A stretch of 64,000 nt of DNA. It comes from Nemertoderma westbladi (taxonomy: Eukaryota > Xenacoelomorpha > Nemertodermatida > Nemertodermatidae). Below the pieces are notes generated by a model that was not told where the DNA came from, did no database searches, and was given only the letters and a program-made list of their open reading frames with translations. The stretch lies in NCBI GenBank assembly GCA_032718475.1, contig JAUCBJ010008796.1, positions 1 to 64,000 on the forward strand. The letters are read 5' to 3'. Shown here one piece after another: positions 33,283-43,611 of the stretch. How positions within the stretch are numbered: position 1 is the first letter of the stretch; the number at the start of each line of letters is the position of its first letter. The position numbers were made by a program, and so were the translations under genes.

Positions 33283-35534
33283 ATAACAGTTTATAATCTT
33301 ATTGCAGTAAGCAATAAGGTTGCAAATACCGTAGTGACCGGTAACCTGAACCGGTACTTCTGTAGGTCAGTAGGCCCAACTGCCAGAACCGGTACTGCTG
33401 TAGGTCCGTAGGTCCAACTGCCAGAACCGGTACTTCTGTAGGTCTGTAGGCCCAACTGTCCTAACCGGTACTGCTGTATAAGTACATTAGTATTATTCGA
33501 ATTTGATTAGTGTATACCGGTAGGTCTTAATACTTAATCAGGGACTGCAGCCCTGAATTTTTATTGAGATTCTACTTATTTCTGTCGGTTTTATTTACTA
33601 GTAGGCTAATATTGAGCAGAAGGCGTGTGACCCTGCTCAGATTGTTCAGATAATTGTAGGGTGAGCTGCTGTCTGACTGTTGTTGAGTTTGGAGAGATTA
33701 CGGCGTGTGTAGAGTTTGTCTGATAAAGTGCCGTTAGTAAGTTGGGGCAGCCATATGCTGTAAGGTCAATCCCCTCTTAAAGAATAAGTCGTACTACCGT
33801 GTTAGAACGCATACTAACTAACTGTTTCAGAATCTGCATATACTGTAGTTTATTTAGGCTTGATCGTAGTCTGCCAGTGTTTTAGCCTGTGTTTGTTTGT
33901 GTGGTCTGTTCAGGTACCGTAATAGTTATTACTCAAATATTTTGTAGGCTGGATTGTTGTCTAGCTATTCTTAGGCCTGAAGGGATTGCTACGTGTGTAG
34001 AGTTGTCTGATAAAGTGCCGTTAGTAAGTTGGGGCAGCCATATGCTGTAAGGTCAATCCCCTCTTAAAGAATAAGTCGTACTACCGTGTTAGAACGCATA
34101 CTAACTAACAGTTTCAGAATCTGCACATACTGTGGTTTGTTTAGGCTTGATAGTAGTCTGCCAGCGTTTGGTTTGTATTTTGTTTGAGTATTCTGTACGG
34201 GTAGCGTAATATTTATTATTCAGAGTTTATGCGATTATTCGCAACATTCATGTCCCCAAGTTTATCCCTACAGTAATTGTGCTTGTTATACATACCGTTA
34301 TAGTTAAATTAACCCCGGTACTACACGGGCTGCTTGGCGTAGGACAAGACTGGTGACATTGTGCCCTGGTCACTCCAGCAGATGCCGTGGTTCTTTTAAC
34401 TGTTCAAGTATATTTAACTACTGATTATTTGTTATACCGGTACTTGTACCTAATTTAGGGTTTAGTGTACAGTGCTTTCCGAAGTAATTAGTGTGTAGGC
34501 AGTATATTTGTGTTGTAAAGTGGTTGATAGGCACATTCGTTAGCTCTATTAACTTCTAGGTAGGAACAATCCGTGATACATAACGTAGTACCTATAGCGA
34601 TACGGTTATAGGTCGTCAGGCGGTGGTATTTTCCTATCTGGACAGTGCAATATATTTACTACTACTTATTATTTAAATACCGTAGTATTCTGTCAGTTGT
34701 AATAACCAGAAATCTAACCCTTTGTTAGACTGGTTTGTAGACTTCCTGTAAAATTACCCTAAAAAATTCGTACGTAATATTTTGTTGTGTTTAATTAGAG
34801 AATTAATCTCACCCGTATCGTAAGTAATTTGTAGTATTAAGTAACTTAGGTAAATTAGAATTATCAGTTTTAGTGTCAAATAAATAGCACTTCACTGAGA
34901 GCGCACAGCTTCCGTGTAGTGACCCCCAGAAATAATAACATTTATTTCAAATATTGACAAAACCCCTTTTAAACGGGTATATATCTATTATAAATCAACT
35001 CAAACGATTTATAAATAGTAGGCCTGCCATACAACAACTAGGTCTCAATATCAGTTGGACTACTGCTTAAATAACGGTAATAAAGTAAGTTAAAGTAACC
35101 AAGTAACCTTAAAATATTCAGAAATTCAATTATTCTAAAAATAATTGACATACCGGTACTTACCATAGGCTTATCCTATTTATTTCTATAAATTCGAGCT
35201 GAAATCATACCGGTATTCTGTAATTAATTCTAGTTCATAATTATACTTATATATACTATAAGTGTCAGCTGTATACCGGTATTCAAGATGGGCCTATTAT
35301 ATATTTATATATATTTGTGCTAAAATTACATACCGGTACTCTGTGACAAATCTAGTCTGTAATAATACTTATATATATATTATAAGCATACCGGTATTCT
35401 AATATATTGTATATATATCACGTTACACTGAGTAACGGTATCGGTAATAAATCGCTAGGCTTGCGGTCATACTGAATTACCAGACTTGCTTTAACTGAAA
35501 CTATAGTAGTAGACATTCAACTGTATAGCTAAAC
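33283..35534 (+). other. Leader of the BEL element with tandem duplications
   Basis: No long frame. 33351-33480 holds 3.4 copies of a 38-bp unit (CCGGTACTTCTGTAGGT...). About 33696-33940 and 33984-34226 are ~245-bp direct repeats sharing GATAAAGTGCCGTTAGTAAG. The rest is AT-rich with many ACCGGTA words. I could not assign a tRNA primer-binding site just after 33282. Confidence 0.6.
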
Positions 35535-35984
35535 ATGTCTGACACTCAGCAAAACCTGTCAGACAGTCTGATCGATACAACTATCTGTGACTCAGATAGG
35601 AGTGTGGAGCGATTAAGAAAGGAGTTCAGCTCACCTCCTACTGCAAAAAAGGTCATCCCTCCAGTAGTATCAGACCCTAGGCTAATCCACCATAGGTCCA
35701 TCATAGGCACTCGGGCACAGGTCAAACGGAACCAAGAGGCAGTTGTCCTATCGCAGCAGCATCTTGGTCAAGACCCTACTTCCCAGCGACCCGATAGCTC
35801 CAGTAGTTCGGATACTGTAGAGCTGACCCCCGAACGCGGAGTGCAGATGGCTGCTACAGTCTACTCGGACCCCCTTCTCACCCTTCCTGCTGCAGTCTAC
35901 TCGGACCCCCTTCTCACCCTTCCTGCTGCAGTTAACTATATTCATTGCGGTGGAGGAACATCAAGCCGACTGGGCGAGAAATAA
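35535..35984 (+). CDS. Short ORF overlapping the start of gag-pol (likely gag N-terminus)
   Basis: 149 codons from the first good ATG after the leader (MSDTQQNL). Acidic and Ser/Pro-rich, no recognised domain. Near its end two copies of a 36-bp repeat encode VYSDPLLTLPAA. The gag-pol frame is open from 35827, so the two overlap by about 158 bases with gag-pol at +1 relative to this ORF. Either ribosomes shift frame in the overlap, so that this is the true start of gag, or gag-pol starts independently at the ATG near 36031. Confidence 0.6.
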   Translation: MSDTQQNLSDSLIDTTICDSDRSVERLRKEFSSPPTAKKVIPPVVSDPRLIHHRSIIGTRAQVKRNQEAVVLSQQHLGQDPTSQRPDSSSSSDTVELTPERGVQMAATVYSDPLLTLPAAVYSDPLLTLPAAVNYIHCGGGTSSRLGEK

Positions 35985-38900
35985 GCGAGCGACCCAAGAT
36001 AATTATGCGGGATACGCCAGGGAAGAATTAATGTCTATTGTCGAGTCACAATGGAACTTTCCCGGACTCGGACTCCCGTTGGACCTGTCCGAGGCTACTT
36101 GGGAAGATATACACAGGATGGGAGTGGCAAAAGATACAATGGATCCAGCTGTTTGGAAGAGGTCGGCATCAGGATATGTGCAGGGATTCTTCGGCTCCTT
36201 GGAGCGATTGGAAGAACAACTGTTTCGACAACCTCAAGGACCTCAAGAGCAGGAAGAGCTGCTATACCAAGTACGTGAAAGAACCCTACGCATACGACTA
36301 ATCCTCTCAGCCTTTGAGGAAACTTCCAAAAGAAGACAGGACACGTCGCTGCAGGTTGCTGTCAAAACTTGGTTACATCGGGTAGATCTCCAAGTACAGG
36401 AAACGGCCCAGTGGAAATCCCAGCTGGCTGAGAGATCAACCTATGAAGAACAAACTGATGTCACCCTTTCTCAAGCGGAAAGCGAAGAGACCGCCGAGAA
36501 ACCGCGAACTAGAGACGCTATCGACATTTATTTGTCCGACTATCAGCGATTCCTAGGAGACGAAGAGTTGAGTAGACGGCTGTCTGGACTTTCCCCTAAT
36601 AGTGAAGGAACCAAGCTTGTGTTGGACTCAATCGATGCCGAAATGTTAGCTGCAAACCAAGCTGAATGTGATGAAAAACTCCGCCTCACTAGAGTCCGAG
36701 AAGAACAAGTAAAGAAAGAATGGATAGAGAAAAGAAAGGTGGCAGCAGCAGCGGCGGCAGAAGCAGAAGCCAAAAGAAAGGCGGCAGAAGCAGAAGCCGA
36801 AAGAAAGGCGGCAGAAGCAGAAGCCGAAAGAAAGTCAGCAGAAGCAGAAGCCGAAGCCGAAAGAAAGGCGGCAGAAGCAGAAGCAGAAAGAAAAGCAGCA
36901 GTGGCAGAAGCAGAAAGTAGAGCTTCTGAGGAGACTATCCAATTGGAGTTGAAAAATCTGCAAGAGACGCAAGACAGTATAAATAAACAGTTTACTGCTA
37001 ATCAAATGCAGATGATGAGAAAATCTACTCCCAAGCGCCAGGGATACACATCCTCGGAGGAAGGCGAGACTACCGATCCTGAAGGCGGAGGAAATAGATC
37101 TCATCTAAGTAGGCGTAGAAAAACATCTTACCGCCGCAAATTGCCTGATTTGCCCCCAGCTGTTAGAAGACAGCTAGCTAGCACAGACTTGAGTAGTATA
37201 GAACCCACAGCCCAAAGTATTAAGGTCCAAAGACTCTCTACAATAGTTGATGAGCCTGAGATAATTAGGCCTGTCGTTCCCAAGGTCACTTCTGTGTTAG
37301 AGACCCCTGTACTTCCAGAGCTTAACTCTAAATTCCCTTTACATAGTACTACACTGCCTGTACCCGGTGGAACAGTCCAAGAGAATATCCCTGTCCAGAT
37401 AGCAGAGAGAGAAATCAAAAATTTGTCTCCCGTCGTCCCGCGTCAGCCCGCTACTATGTTGGCGACTCCCGCTTCGGCGGTTGAGTGGGTGGAAGAGGGA
37501 CGGCGGGGGATGAATCTCCTGCTAGGACAAATGCAGGAGACTGTCCACCAACTTAAGGGAACAGTGAGAGAAGGCAGAGCAGAGTTGCAAGAAGTGCAGC
37601 AAAGTATCGCACTAGAACGCGATAAATTAGTCAATATACAAAGGGGCATACCAATACCCCCTGTAACATTGTGTCAACCTGTTAGGTCTGAAGTATTACA
37701 TGCGCAAGGTGTGGAGCCTACACGCATCTATACTGCTAGTGAAGTTGAAACTCCTATAACAAACCCTATTAAGGGTGATTATAGACCTGTTATTAATGAT
37801 ATTCCCTATAGACCTGATAATGATCCGAGAAATTTATATACCGATAATTCGATATTAAATAACACGATGGCCCAAGAAAGCTTTACGCGTCAGATGGCTA
37901 GAACAGAAGCCCGCCAAGCGGTCAAAGTGGGAGAGATCGTCAAATTCAATGGAGATGAGATGAAATGGTTACCTTTCAACGAATATTACAAAGATAGCAT
38001 ACAGAACTCTGTACTATCTAACGGAGAGAAACTTAGATTCCTCATCAAGTGCTTGGAAGGACCTCCCAAGTTAATGGCGTTAAAGTTTATTGGACATCCA
38101 GATGGGTTAAGACAAGTTTGGGATACATTAAACATCAGGTATGGTAACAAGGATAACATAGCTAAGTATTTGTATGCAAAATTAGTAGCCCCTCGACACT
38201 TCCTTAGTAGCGGGATTATAGAGTTTTCCGATGAGATTCAAGAGATCTGTAGACAATTGGACTGGTTAGGTAAGTCTCATGAATATCAGAGTTCCATGGT
38301 TATTGGAGCCGTAGTCTCTACTTTACCAAAGGGTGGAGTATGTACACGCTGGGACAAGAAAGTGTTGTACATGAATGAACAACAACGACGAAGTCCTACC
38401 ATGGCTGATCTCATGTCTTTCTTAGATGGTGAAGTCAAACTACAACTCATCAAGCAGTCCAGAGAAAAAACATCGGAAAATAAGGTAAGTGAGAAACCCA
38501 CTTCTAGGAGAAGGGTAACACCGGTGTGTTACACTGACGACGGCGAAAGCCAAGCTTCTCAAGAAGAAGACAGCGGGAAAGACACCGAACGTTCTTACTA
38601 TGTTGACAAAACCTCCAAGGACGTAAGTAAATACAAGGCTCGAACCAACAATAGGAGAGAACAGGTTGCTAAGACCCCTCCTCAGTCTCCTAGCAGAATG
38701 CGCGGAAGAAAGCCCGAAGAAAGAACGAGAGTGCATCAGACTACCCAAGGTAAAGTAAGTAACATAAAACCTAACTGTGCGCTGTGCGACGGGACCCACC
38801 GTTTGAGTGCGTGTGCGGAATTTCTAAAGAAATCCCTTGTAGACAGACGTACAGTTGTGTGGGACAAGCGGTTATGCTATAATTGCCTCAGACCAGGACA

Positions 38901-41900
38901 CCAACGGCGAACCTGTTACTCCGACATAAAGTGTGAAAAGTGTGGTGCGAAACATCACATCTTGTTACATAGTGAGTTCGAACGAGACAAGCAGAGTCAG
39001 GTAAGTGAGTCCGAACTACATGTCCAATTCAGTGATGTAAACGACACTGATCAGGAGTCTGAGATGGAAGGGTTCTATACTGACGAATTCTCCGACGCCA
39101 ATGAATCCTGTTATCTAATAAATACCGCGGTGTATCGAGCACTTACTTACGAAAAGGACATCAACGATGAGTTTTCCCCAACTAATTTCGCCAAACAACC
39201 ATCTTGGAAAGCTCCAGCTTCCAACGTAGGAATCAGAGAATTTCCTGTAGTTCAGGTAAGAGTTCACGGTCTTAACAAAAGCTACATAGTGAATGCCCTC
39301 CTGGACTCCGGCAGCACAGGAACATTCATCGATCAAGAACTAGCCGAAGATATCTTTGCTGGACAACCCAAGTTCCGGACTAAATTGAATATGTCAGGAA
39401 TTATGCAGGTTTGGAAATCTACCCTAACGGCAGATTACTATGTAGGTGTGTTGTCCACCCCCCAGGATAAGTTAGGAACACAAGGCATAAGGTCAGTAAA
39501 AATGGTGGCTATAAAGAACTTTGCTACTACTCAAGCAGACCTTTATAATTGGGACGAAGATGAGAGCGTCCAACATCTGAAGATACCTCGATTCCAGACA
39601 GATTATCCTGGAGTGCAAATACTTATCGGCCAAAACGCGCACGAGGCGCTCGAAACATTAGAGAAACGGCCTGCTCAACCACAACCACTGCAAACCTATG
39701 CGGTAAGAACTAGAGTAGGTTGGTACTTTACTGGCCCTTCCCGTAGAACTCTCGAAGAGAGAATGCCACACGAACAAATATATCAAGGAAGTGATTGGGA
39801 AGTGGAAAGCAGTGAGGTGGACGAACTAACTGAGGGAACACCATACTCCTCAGATAATGACGACATCTACCAACTCTTCGAAGAAGAGAACACAATTGAC
39901 CTACTTACAGAGAATCAAACTTGGAAAAACCAAACGAACCTATGTCAACTGATTCGCCCAACGGAATCCATTATTTATAATGACGAACTTAATGACGAGG
40001 TAGAGCGCTACAACGCTAGAACTCGGGACGAACTCGCCGTACGATTCTTTACCCAAGAATTAGTAGAACCCAATTCATACGACAAAGCCCTGTCAATAGA
40101 AGAAGAAAGAGCCAAGCAAATCCAGGAAACAACCACACGTTTTTTAAAAGATCAAGGTAGATATGAAATCGGACTACCCTTCCGAAAACGTGAACCCAGA
40201 TTTATAAATAACAGACCCTTGGCTGAGAAAAGAATCAATCAATTACATCGACGTCTTACGGCAAACACTTCAGCTAAGGAAATGTACCAAACTCAGTTGA
40301 AGAAATTTATCACAAAGGGATATGCGGAGCGAGTACCGGAAGGAACTCCAATAACTGAAAGAACTTATTATCTAACACATCATTACGTTCCCAAGCCCGG
40401 TAAACCCCATGAAGTACGAGTCGTATTCGATGGCTCTGCTCTATATATGGGCCAATCCCTTAATTCCGAGTTGTTACCAGGACCCAATTTACTACAATCT
40501 TTGTTGGGAATACTTTTGAGATTAAGACAATATTCCATCGCGTTCGCTTCTGATATCGAAGGAATGTTCTTACAAGTCAAGGCGCTGGAGAGAGATAGAG
40601 ACATCCTGAGATTTCTGTGGTGGCCTGAAGGAGACCTCAACCAGAAACCGGTGGAGTACTGGATGACCATCCAGGCTTTTGGGATCATATCTAGCCCTTC
40701 CAATGCCTGCTCCGTGGTGCGAACCACTGCGAATGACAACCGAGACTCCTTCTCCAAAGAAGTGATAGACAACATAAAACGCAATATATACATGGACGAC
40801 AATTTAAGGTCCCTTCCATCAGTAGAAGAAGCCATAGCTGTCGCGAAAGGAACGGTAGAGTGTTTGAAAAGAGGTGGATTTCGACTGACGAAATTCACTA
40901 GTAACTCCCGTGAGTTTCTGGAAGCCATACCGGTAGAGGATCGCGGAGCGAAAGACCTAGACTTAATAAAAGACGATCTTCCTGAAACCAAGACGCTAGG
41001 CTTGAAGTGGGACACGGAAAGAGATATCCTGTTTTTTCAGCTAAAACAGCGAGATAATCCAGTTCGGACCAAACGGATTTGTTTAAGTATCCTGAGCACT
41101 TATTTCGACCCATTGGGATTTATTAGCCCAGTTATATTGATTGCTCGGAGTTTAGTACAACAAATGTGGCTTGAAAACCACTCGTGGGACGATCCCCTCA
41201 AGGGAGAATTATTAAAGAAATGGATGAAATGGGAGGACTCGCTACCTGCTATCGAGAACTTTATAATTTCCCGTTCATATTTTGGTCATGTTCTCCCTAC
41301 GTATTCCTATCAACTCCATGTATTTGGAGATGCCAGCGATATGGGAATCGGTATAGTAGCATACCTGCGAGTCGAAACTCCGGATGGAATCAAAGTTGCC
41401 TTGGTTACCTCTAAGGCATTGATTAACAACAAGCTTAAGGTTCCTCGGGCGGAGTTAAAAGCAGCCTTATACGCTACAGCTATCGGCCGGAATGTAACGG
41501 AACAGATCGATTATCCACTGGAGAAAACTGTTTATTGGACCGACGCTTTACTTGTGTTGGAATATATAACCAATGAAGTCTGTCAGTTCAGCGTCTTTGT
41601 TACTAACAGAGTGGCCATTATTCTTAGTCGCACAACGATAGATCAATGGAGACATTGCCCTGGTACGATTAACCCAGCTGACATCGCCTCCAGAGGAGCA
41701 ACTCAACAGGAACTGATAGATACCCCTGACTGGTTGTGTGGACCCGACTTCCTGAGCAAGGAAGAGGATGAATGGCCTCCTCACCTTACTACGGCTGAGA
41801 TTAGACAAGCCAAGGGAGCGGAGAAAGTCAAACCCAAAATTAGAACAAGTAAATCGAAATTATTTAAACCGACAATCGATCTATCTGTATTACATACTGC

Positions 41901-43611
41901 CGAAAACGATACTTCGGATCCACAATCCCTCGCCACAAACAAGTCTGTTGTGGAAATTAGAGACAGAGATTGGAAATCTGAGATACCAGATGTCTCGCAA
42001 GGAATCTCACCCCTGCTGCAGAGAGCACTGCATCATTACAGTTCCTGGAATCGTCTCTGTAAAGCCATCACATACTTAAAGAGATGTTTTCACCATCATT
42101 ACTCCAGGAAGCAGACCACTAGTGATCCTGCTCCAGTAACATCTGCGCAAGTTTATGTTATTAAAGATCTACCGAAGTACAAGATATCAGACCGGTTTCT
42201 AAAGGAGAAGATCAGTTACCAGGAGCATGAAGAAACTAATAAGCAGCTACTGAGACTCCTGCAATGCTATGAGGATTCCGATAGGTACTTTCTGTTGTTG
42301 AGAAATCCGCAGATGCGCTTAAGGGATCGCTTCTCTAGCACAATGATAGATGGGTTAATACGTGTTGGAGGAAGGCTTACAAACGCCCCATTATCCTTTG
42401 ATACTAAATTCCCTATACTCATTAGTAATCTTGAAGTACAAATCAAGATGATTGTAGATGTTCACAGTAAACTGTATCATGCTGGTAGAGAACGAGTTCT
42501 TAGCGAAATTCGAACCCGCTATTATTTTCATAAACCGCGTAGAGCTCTGAATCAAGTTCTTAGGAACTGCATACCTTGTAGGAAAGTATTCAGTAGGCCT
42601 TTAACACAGCGAGAGGCAGAATTACCTATGGAACGAGTAAGCTTTTATGAACCACCCTTTACTAATACTGGTGTGGATTTATTTGGCCCTATTGAAGTGT
42701 ATCGTGCTAGAACTATAATCAAGAGATGGTGTGTAATCTTTGTCTGCATGACTTGTAGAGCTATCCATCTCGATATGGTGAACGATCTATCTACTAACAG
42801 CTTCGTCTTATGTTTACGACGACAGATCGCTCGTTTCGGCACTAGCAATACGATGAGATCCGATAAGGGAACGAACTTCATTGGTGCCAACAACGAAATT
42901 CAGGCTTACGTAAAGGACTGGAATCAAAGACAGGTGGACGACCAGCTACGGATAACGGCGTCTAGCTGGACCTTTAACGCCGCCGACGCCCCTTGGTGGG
43001 GAGGAAGTTGGGAGAGATTAATTCGAAGTGTCAAGACCACATTTCACTTTATAGTGCCGTGCCGCGCATATCTCACCGACGAACTTCTACGGACGTTAAT
43101 GGAGGAAATCGCTGCCTATCTTAACGAGAGACCGCTTATGCCAGTCTCATCGAGTCCCGACTCCCTGGAAGCGCTAACACCCGCGCACTTCCTACTTAAA
43201 AAACCTGTAGCCATGCTCCCACAATCCGAGATTGCCGATGGGGATGAATACTGTCGTCGAACTTGGCAGCTTATGCAGTTGCTATCCCGTCGTTTCGCTG
43301 ACCATTTTGAGAAACATTATCTGCCCACGCTACAACTTCGAACTAAGTGGTTTGCGCAGCAGGAAAATGTCAGCGCCGGAGACATGGTCCTTATTGTAGA
43401 TCCGGACCTTCCACGTAGACGGTGGCAGATCGGTCGTATCATCGAGACGCACATCTCGGAGGATGGTCTAGTGCGCTCAGTAGAACTCGTCGTAATGCGG
43501 CGTAATTTCAAGAAACCCGGTACCCAAGGAGGTGAGGTCTCTATAGGGGTGCCGGGAACAGGCGGCGGTGGACTCGTGAGGGTCTGGGGGCACGTTAAAT
43601 CTTTCTTATAG
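35827..43611 (+). CDS. BEL/Pao gag-pol polyprotein
   Basis: Open from 35827. Counting from 35950 it is 2553 codons without a stop. Residues ~255-330: Ala/Glu/Lys/Arg coiled coil of repeated EAEAERKA. ~660-750: BEL gag core (VKFNGDEMKWLPF). 943-989: zinc binding, CALCDGTH...C then CYNCLRPGHQRRTC. Asp protease LLDSGSTGTF with D1119. RT with FASDIEGMF and YMDD at 1614-1617. RNase H FGDASD with D1794. Integrase H2172/H2177/C2207/C2210 and D2243, D2305, E2355 (D-61-D-49-E). C-terminal WQIGRI segment as in the BEL family. It makes particles, copies the RNA and inserts the DNA. All catalytic residues are present. First in-frame ATG is near 36031. Confidence 0.95.
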   Translation, partial: PPNAECRWLLQSTRTPFSPFLLQSTRTPFSPFLLQLTIFIAVEEHQADWARNKRATQDNYAGYAREELMSIVESQWNFPGLGLPLDLSEATWEDIHRMGVAKDTMDPAVWKRSASGYVQGFFGSLERLEEQLFRQPQGPQEQEELLYQVRERTLRIRLILSAFEETSKRRQDTSLQVAVKTWLHRVDLQVQETAQWKSQLAERSTYEEQTDVTLSQAESEETAEKPRTRDAIDIYLSDYQRFLGDEELSRRLSGLSPNSEGTKLVLDSIDAEMLAANQAECDEKLRLTRVREEQVKKEWIEKRKVAAAAAAEAEAKRKAAEAEAERKAAEAEAERKSAEAEAEAERKAAEAEAERKAAVAEAESRASEETIQLELKNLQETQDSINKQFTANQMQMMRKSTPKRQGYTSSEEGETTDPEGGGNRSHLSRRRKTSYRRKLPDLPPAVRRQLASTDLSSIEPTAQSIKVQRLSTIVDEPEIIRPVVPKVTSVLETPVLPELNSKFPLHSTTLPVPGGTVQENIPVQIAEREIKNLSPVVPRQPATMLATPASAVEWVEEGRRGMNLLLGQMQETVHQLKGTVREGRAELQEVQQSIALERDKLVNIQRGIPIPPVTLCQPVRSEVLHAQGVEPTRIYTASEVETPITNPIKGDYRPVINDIPYRPDNDPRNLYTDNSILNNTMAQESFTRQMARTEARQAVKVGEIVKFNGDEMKWLPFNEYYKDSIQNSVLSNGEKLRFLIKCLEGPPKLMALKFIGHPDGLRQVWDTLNIRYGNKDNIAKYLYAKLVAPRHFLSSGIIEFSDEIQEICRQLDWLGKSHEYQSSMVIGAVVSTLPKGGVCTRWDKKVLYMNEQQRRSPTMADLMSFLDGEVKLQLIKQSREKTSENKVSEKPTSRRRVTPVCYTDDGESQASQEEDSGKDTERSYYVDKTSKDVSKYKARTNNRREQVAKTPPQSPSRMRGRKPEERTRVHQTTQGKVSNIKPNCALCDGTHRLSACAEFLKKSLVDRRTVVWDKRLCYNCLRPGHQRRTCYSDIKCEKCGAKHHILLHSEFERDKQSQVSESELHVQFSDVNDTDQESEMEGFYTDEFSDANESCYLINTAVYRALTYEKDINDEFSPTNFAKQPSWKAPASNVGIREFPVVQVRVHGLNKSYIVNALLDSGSTGTFIDQELAEDIFAGQPKFRTKLNMSGIMQVWKSTLTADYYVGVLSTPQDKLGTQGIRSVKMVAIKNFATTQADLYNWDEDESVQHLKIPRFQTDYPGVQILIGQNAHEALETLEKRPAQPQPLQTYAVRTRVGWYFTGPSRRTLEERMPHEQIYQGSDWEVESSEVDELTEGTPYSSDNDDIYQLFEEENTIDLLTENQTWKNQTNLCQLIRPTESIIYNDELNDEVERYNARTRDELAVRFFTQELVEPNSYDKALSIEEERAKQIQETTTRFLKDQGRYEIGLPFRKREPRFINNRPLAEKRINQLHRRLTANTSAKEMYQTQLKKFITKGYAERVPEGTPITERTYYLTHHYVPKPGKPHEVRVVFDGSALYMGQSLNSELLPGPNLLQSLLGILLRLRQYSIAFASDIEGMFLQVKALERDRDILRFLWWPEGDLNQKPVEYWMTIQAFGIISSPSNACSVVRTTANDNRDSFSKEVIDNIKRNIYMDDNLRSLPSVEEAIAVAKGTVECLKRGGFRLTKFTSNSREFLEAIPVEDRGAKDLDLIKDDLPETKTLGLKWDTERDILFFQLKQRDNPVRTKRICLSILSTYFDPLGFISPVILIARSLVQQMWLENHSWDDPLKGELLKKWMKWEDSLPAIENFIISRSYFGHVLPTYSYQLHVFGDASDMGIGIVAYLRVETPDGIKVALVTSKALINNKLKVPRAELKAALYATAIGRNVTEQIDYPLEKTVYWTDALLVLEYITNEVCQFSVFVTNRVAIILSRTTIDQWRHCPGTINPADIASRGATQQELIDTPDWLCGPDFLSKEEDEWPPHLTTAEIRQAKGAEKVKPKIRTSKSKLFKPTIDLSVLHTAENDTSDPQSLATNKSVVEIRDRDWKSEIPDVSQGISPLLQRALHHYSSWNRLCKAITYLKRCFHHHYSRKQTTSDPAPVTSAQVYVIKDLPKYKISDRFLKEKISYQEHEETNKQLLRLLQCYEDSDRYFLLLRNPQMRLRDRFSSTMIDGLIRVGGRLTNAPLSFDTKFPILISNLEVQIKMIVDVHSKLYHAGRERVLSEIRTRYYFHKPRRALNQVLRNCIPCRKVFSRPLTQREAELPMERVSFYEPPFTNTGVDLFGPIEVYRARTIIKRWCVIFVCMTCRAIHLDMVNDLSTNSFVLCLRRQIARFGTSNTMRSDKGTNFIGANNEIQAYVKDWNQRQVDDQLRITASSWTFNAADAPWWGGSWERLIRSVKTTFHFIVPCRAYLTDELLRTLMEEIAAYLNERPLMPVSSSPDSLEALTPAHFLLKKPVAMLPQSEIADGDEYCRRTWQLMQLLSRRFADHFEKHYLPTLQLRTKWFAQQENVSAGDMVLIVDPDLPRRRWQIGRIIETHISEDGLVRSVELVVMRRNFKKPGTQGGEVSIGVPGTGGGGLVRVWGHVKSFL

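Noticed and set aside
36720-37104. Arg/Ser-rich and Cys/Phe-rich frames over the gag coiled coil
   Set aside because: Other-frame readings of the EAEAERKA repeat within the intact gag-pol ORF.
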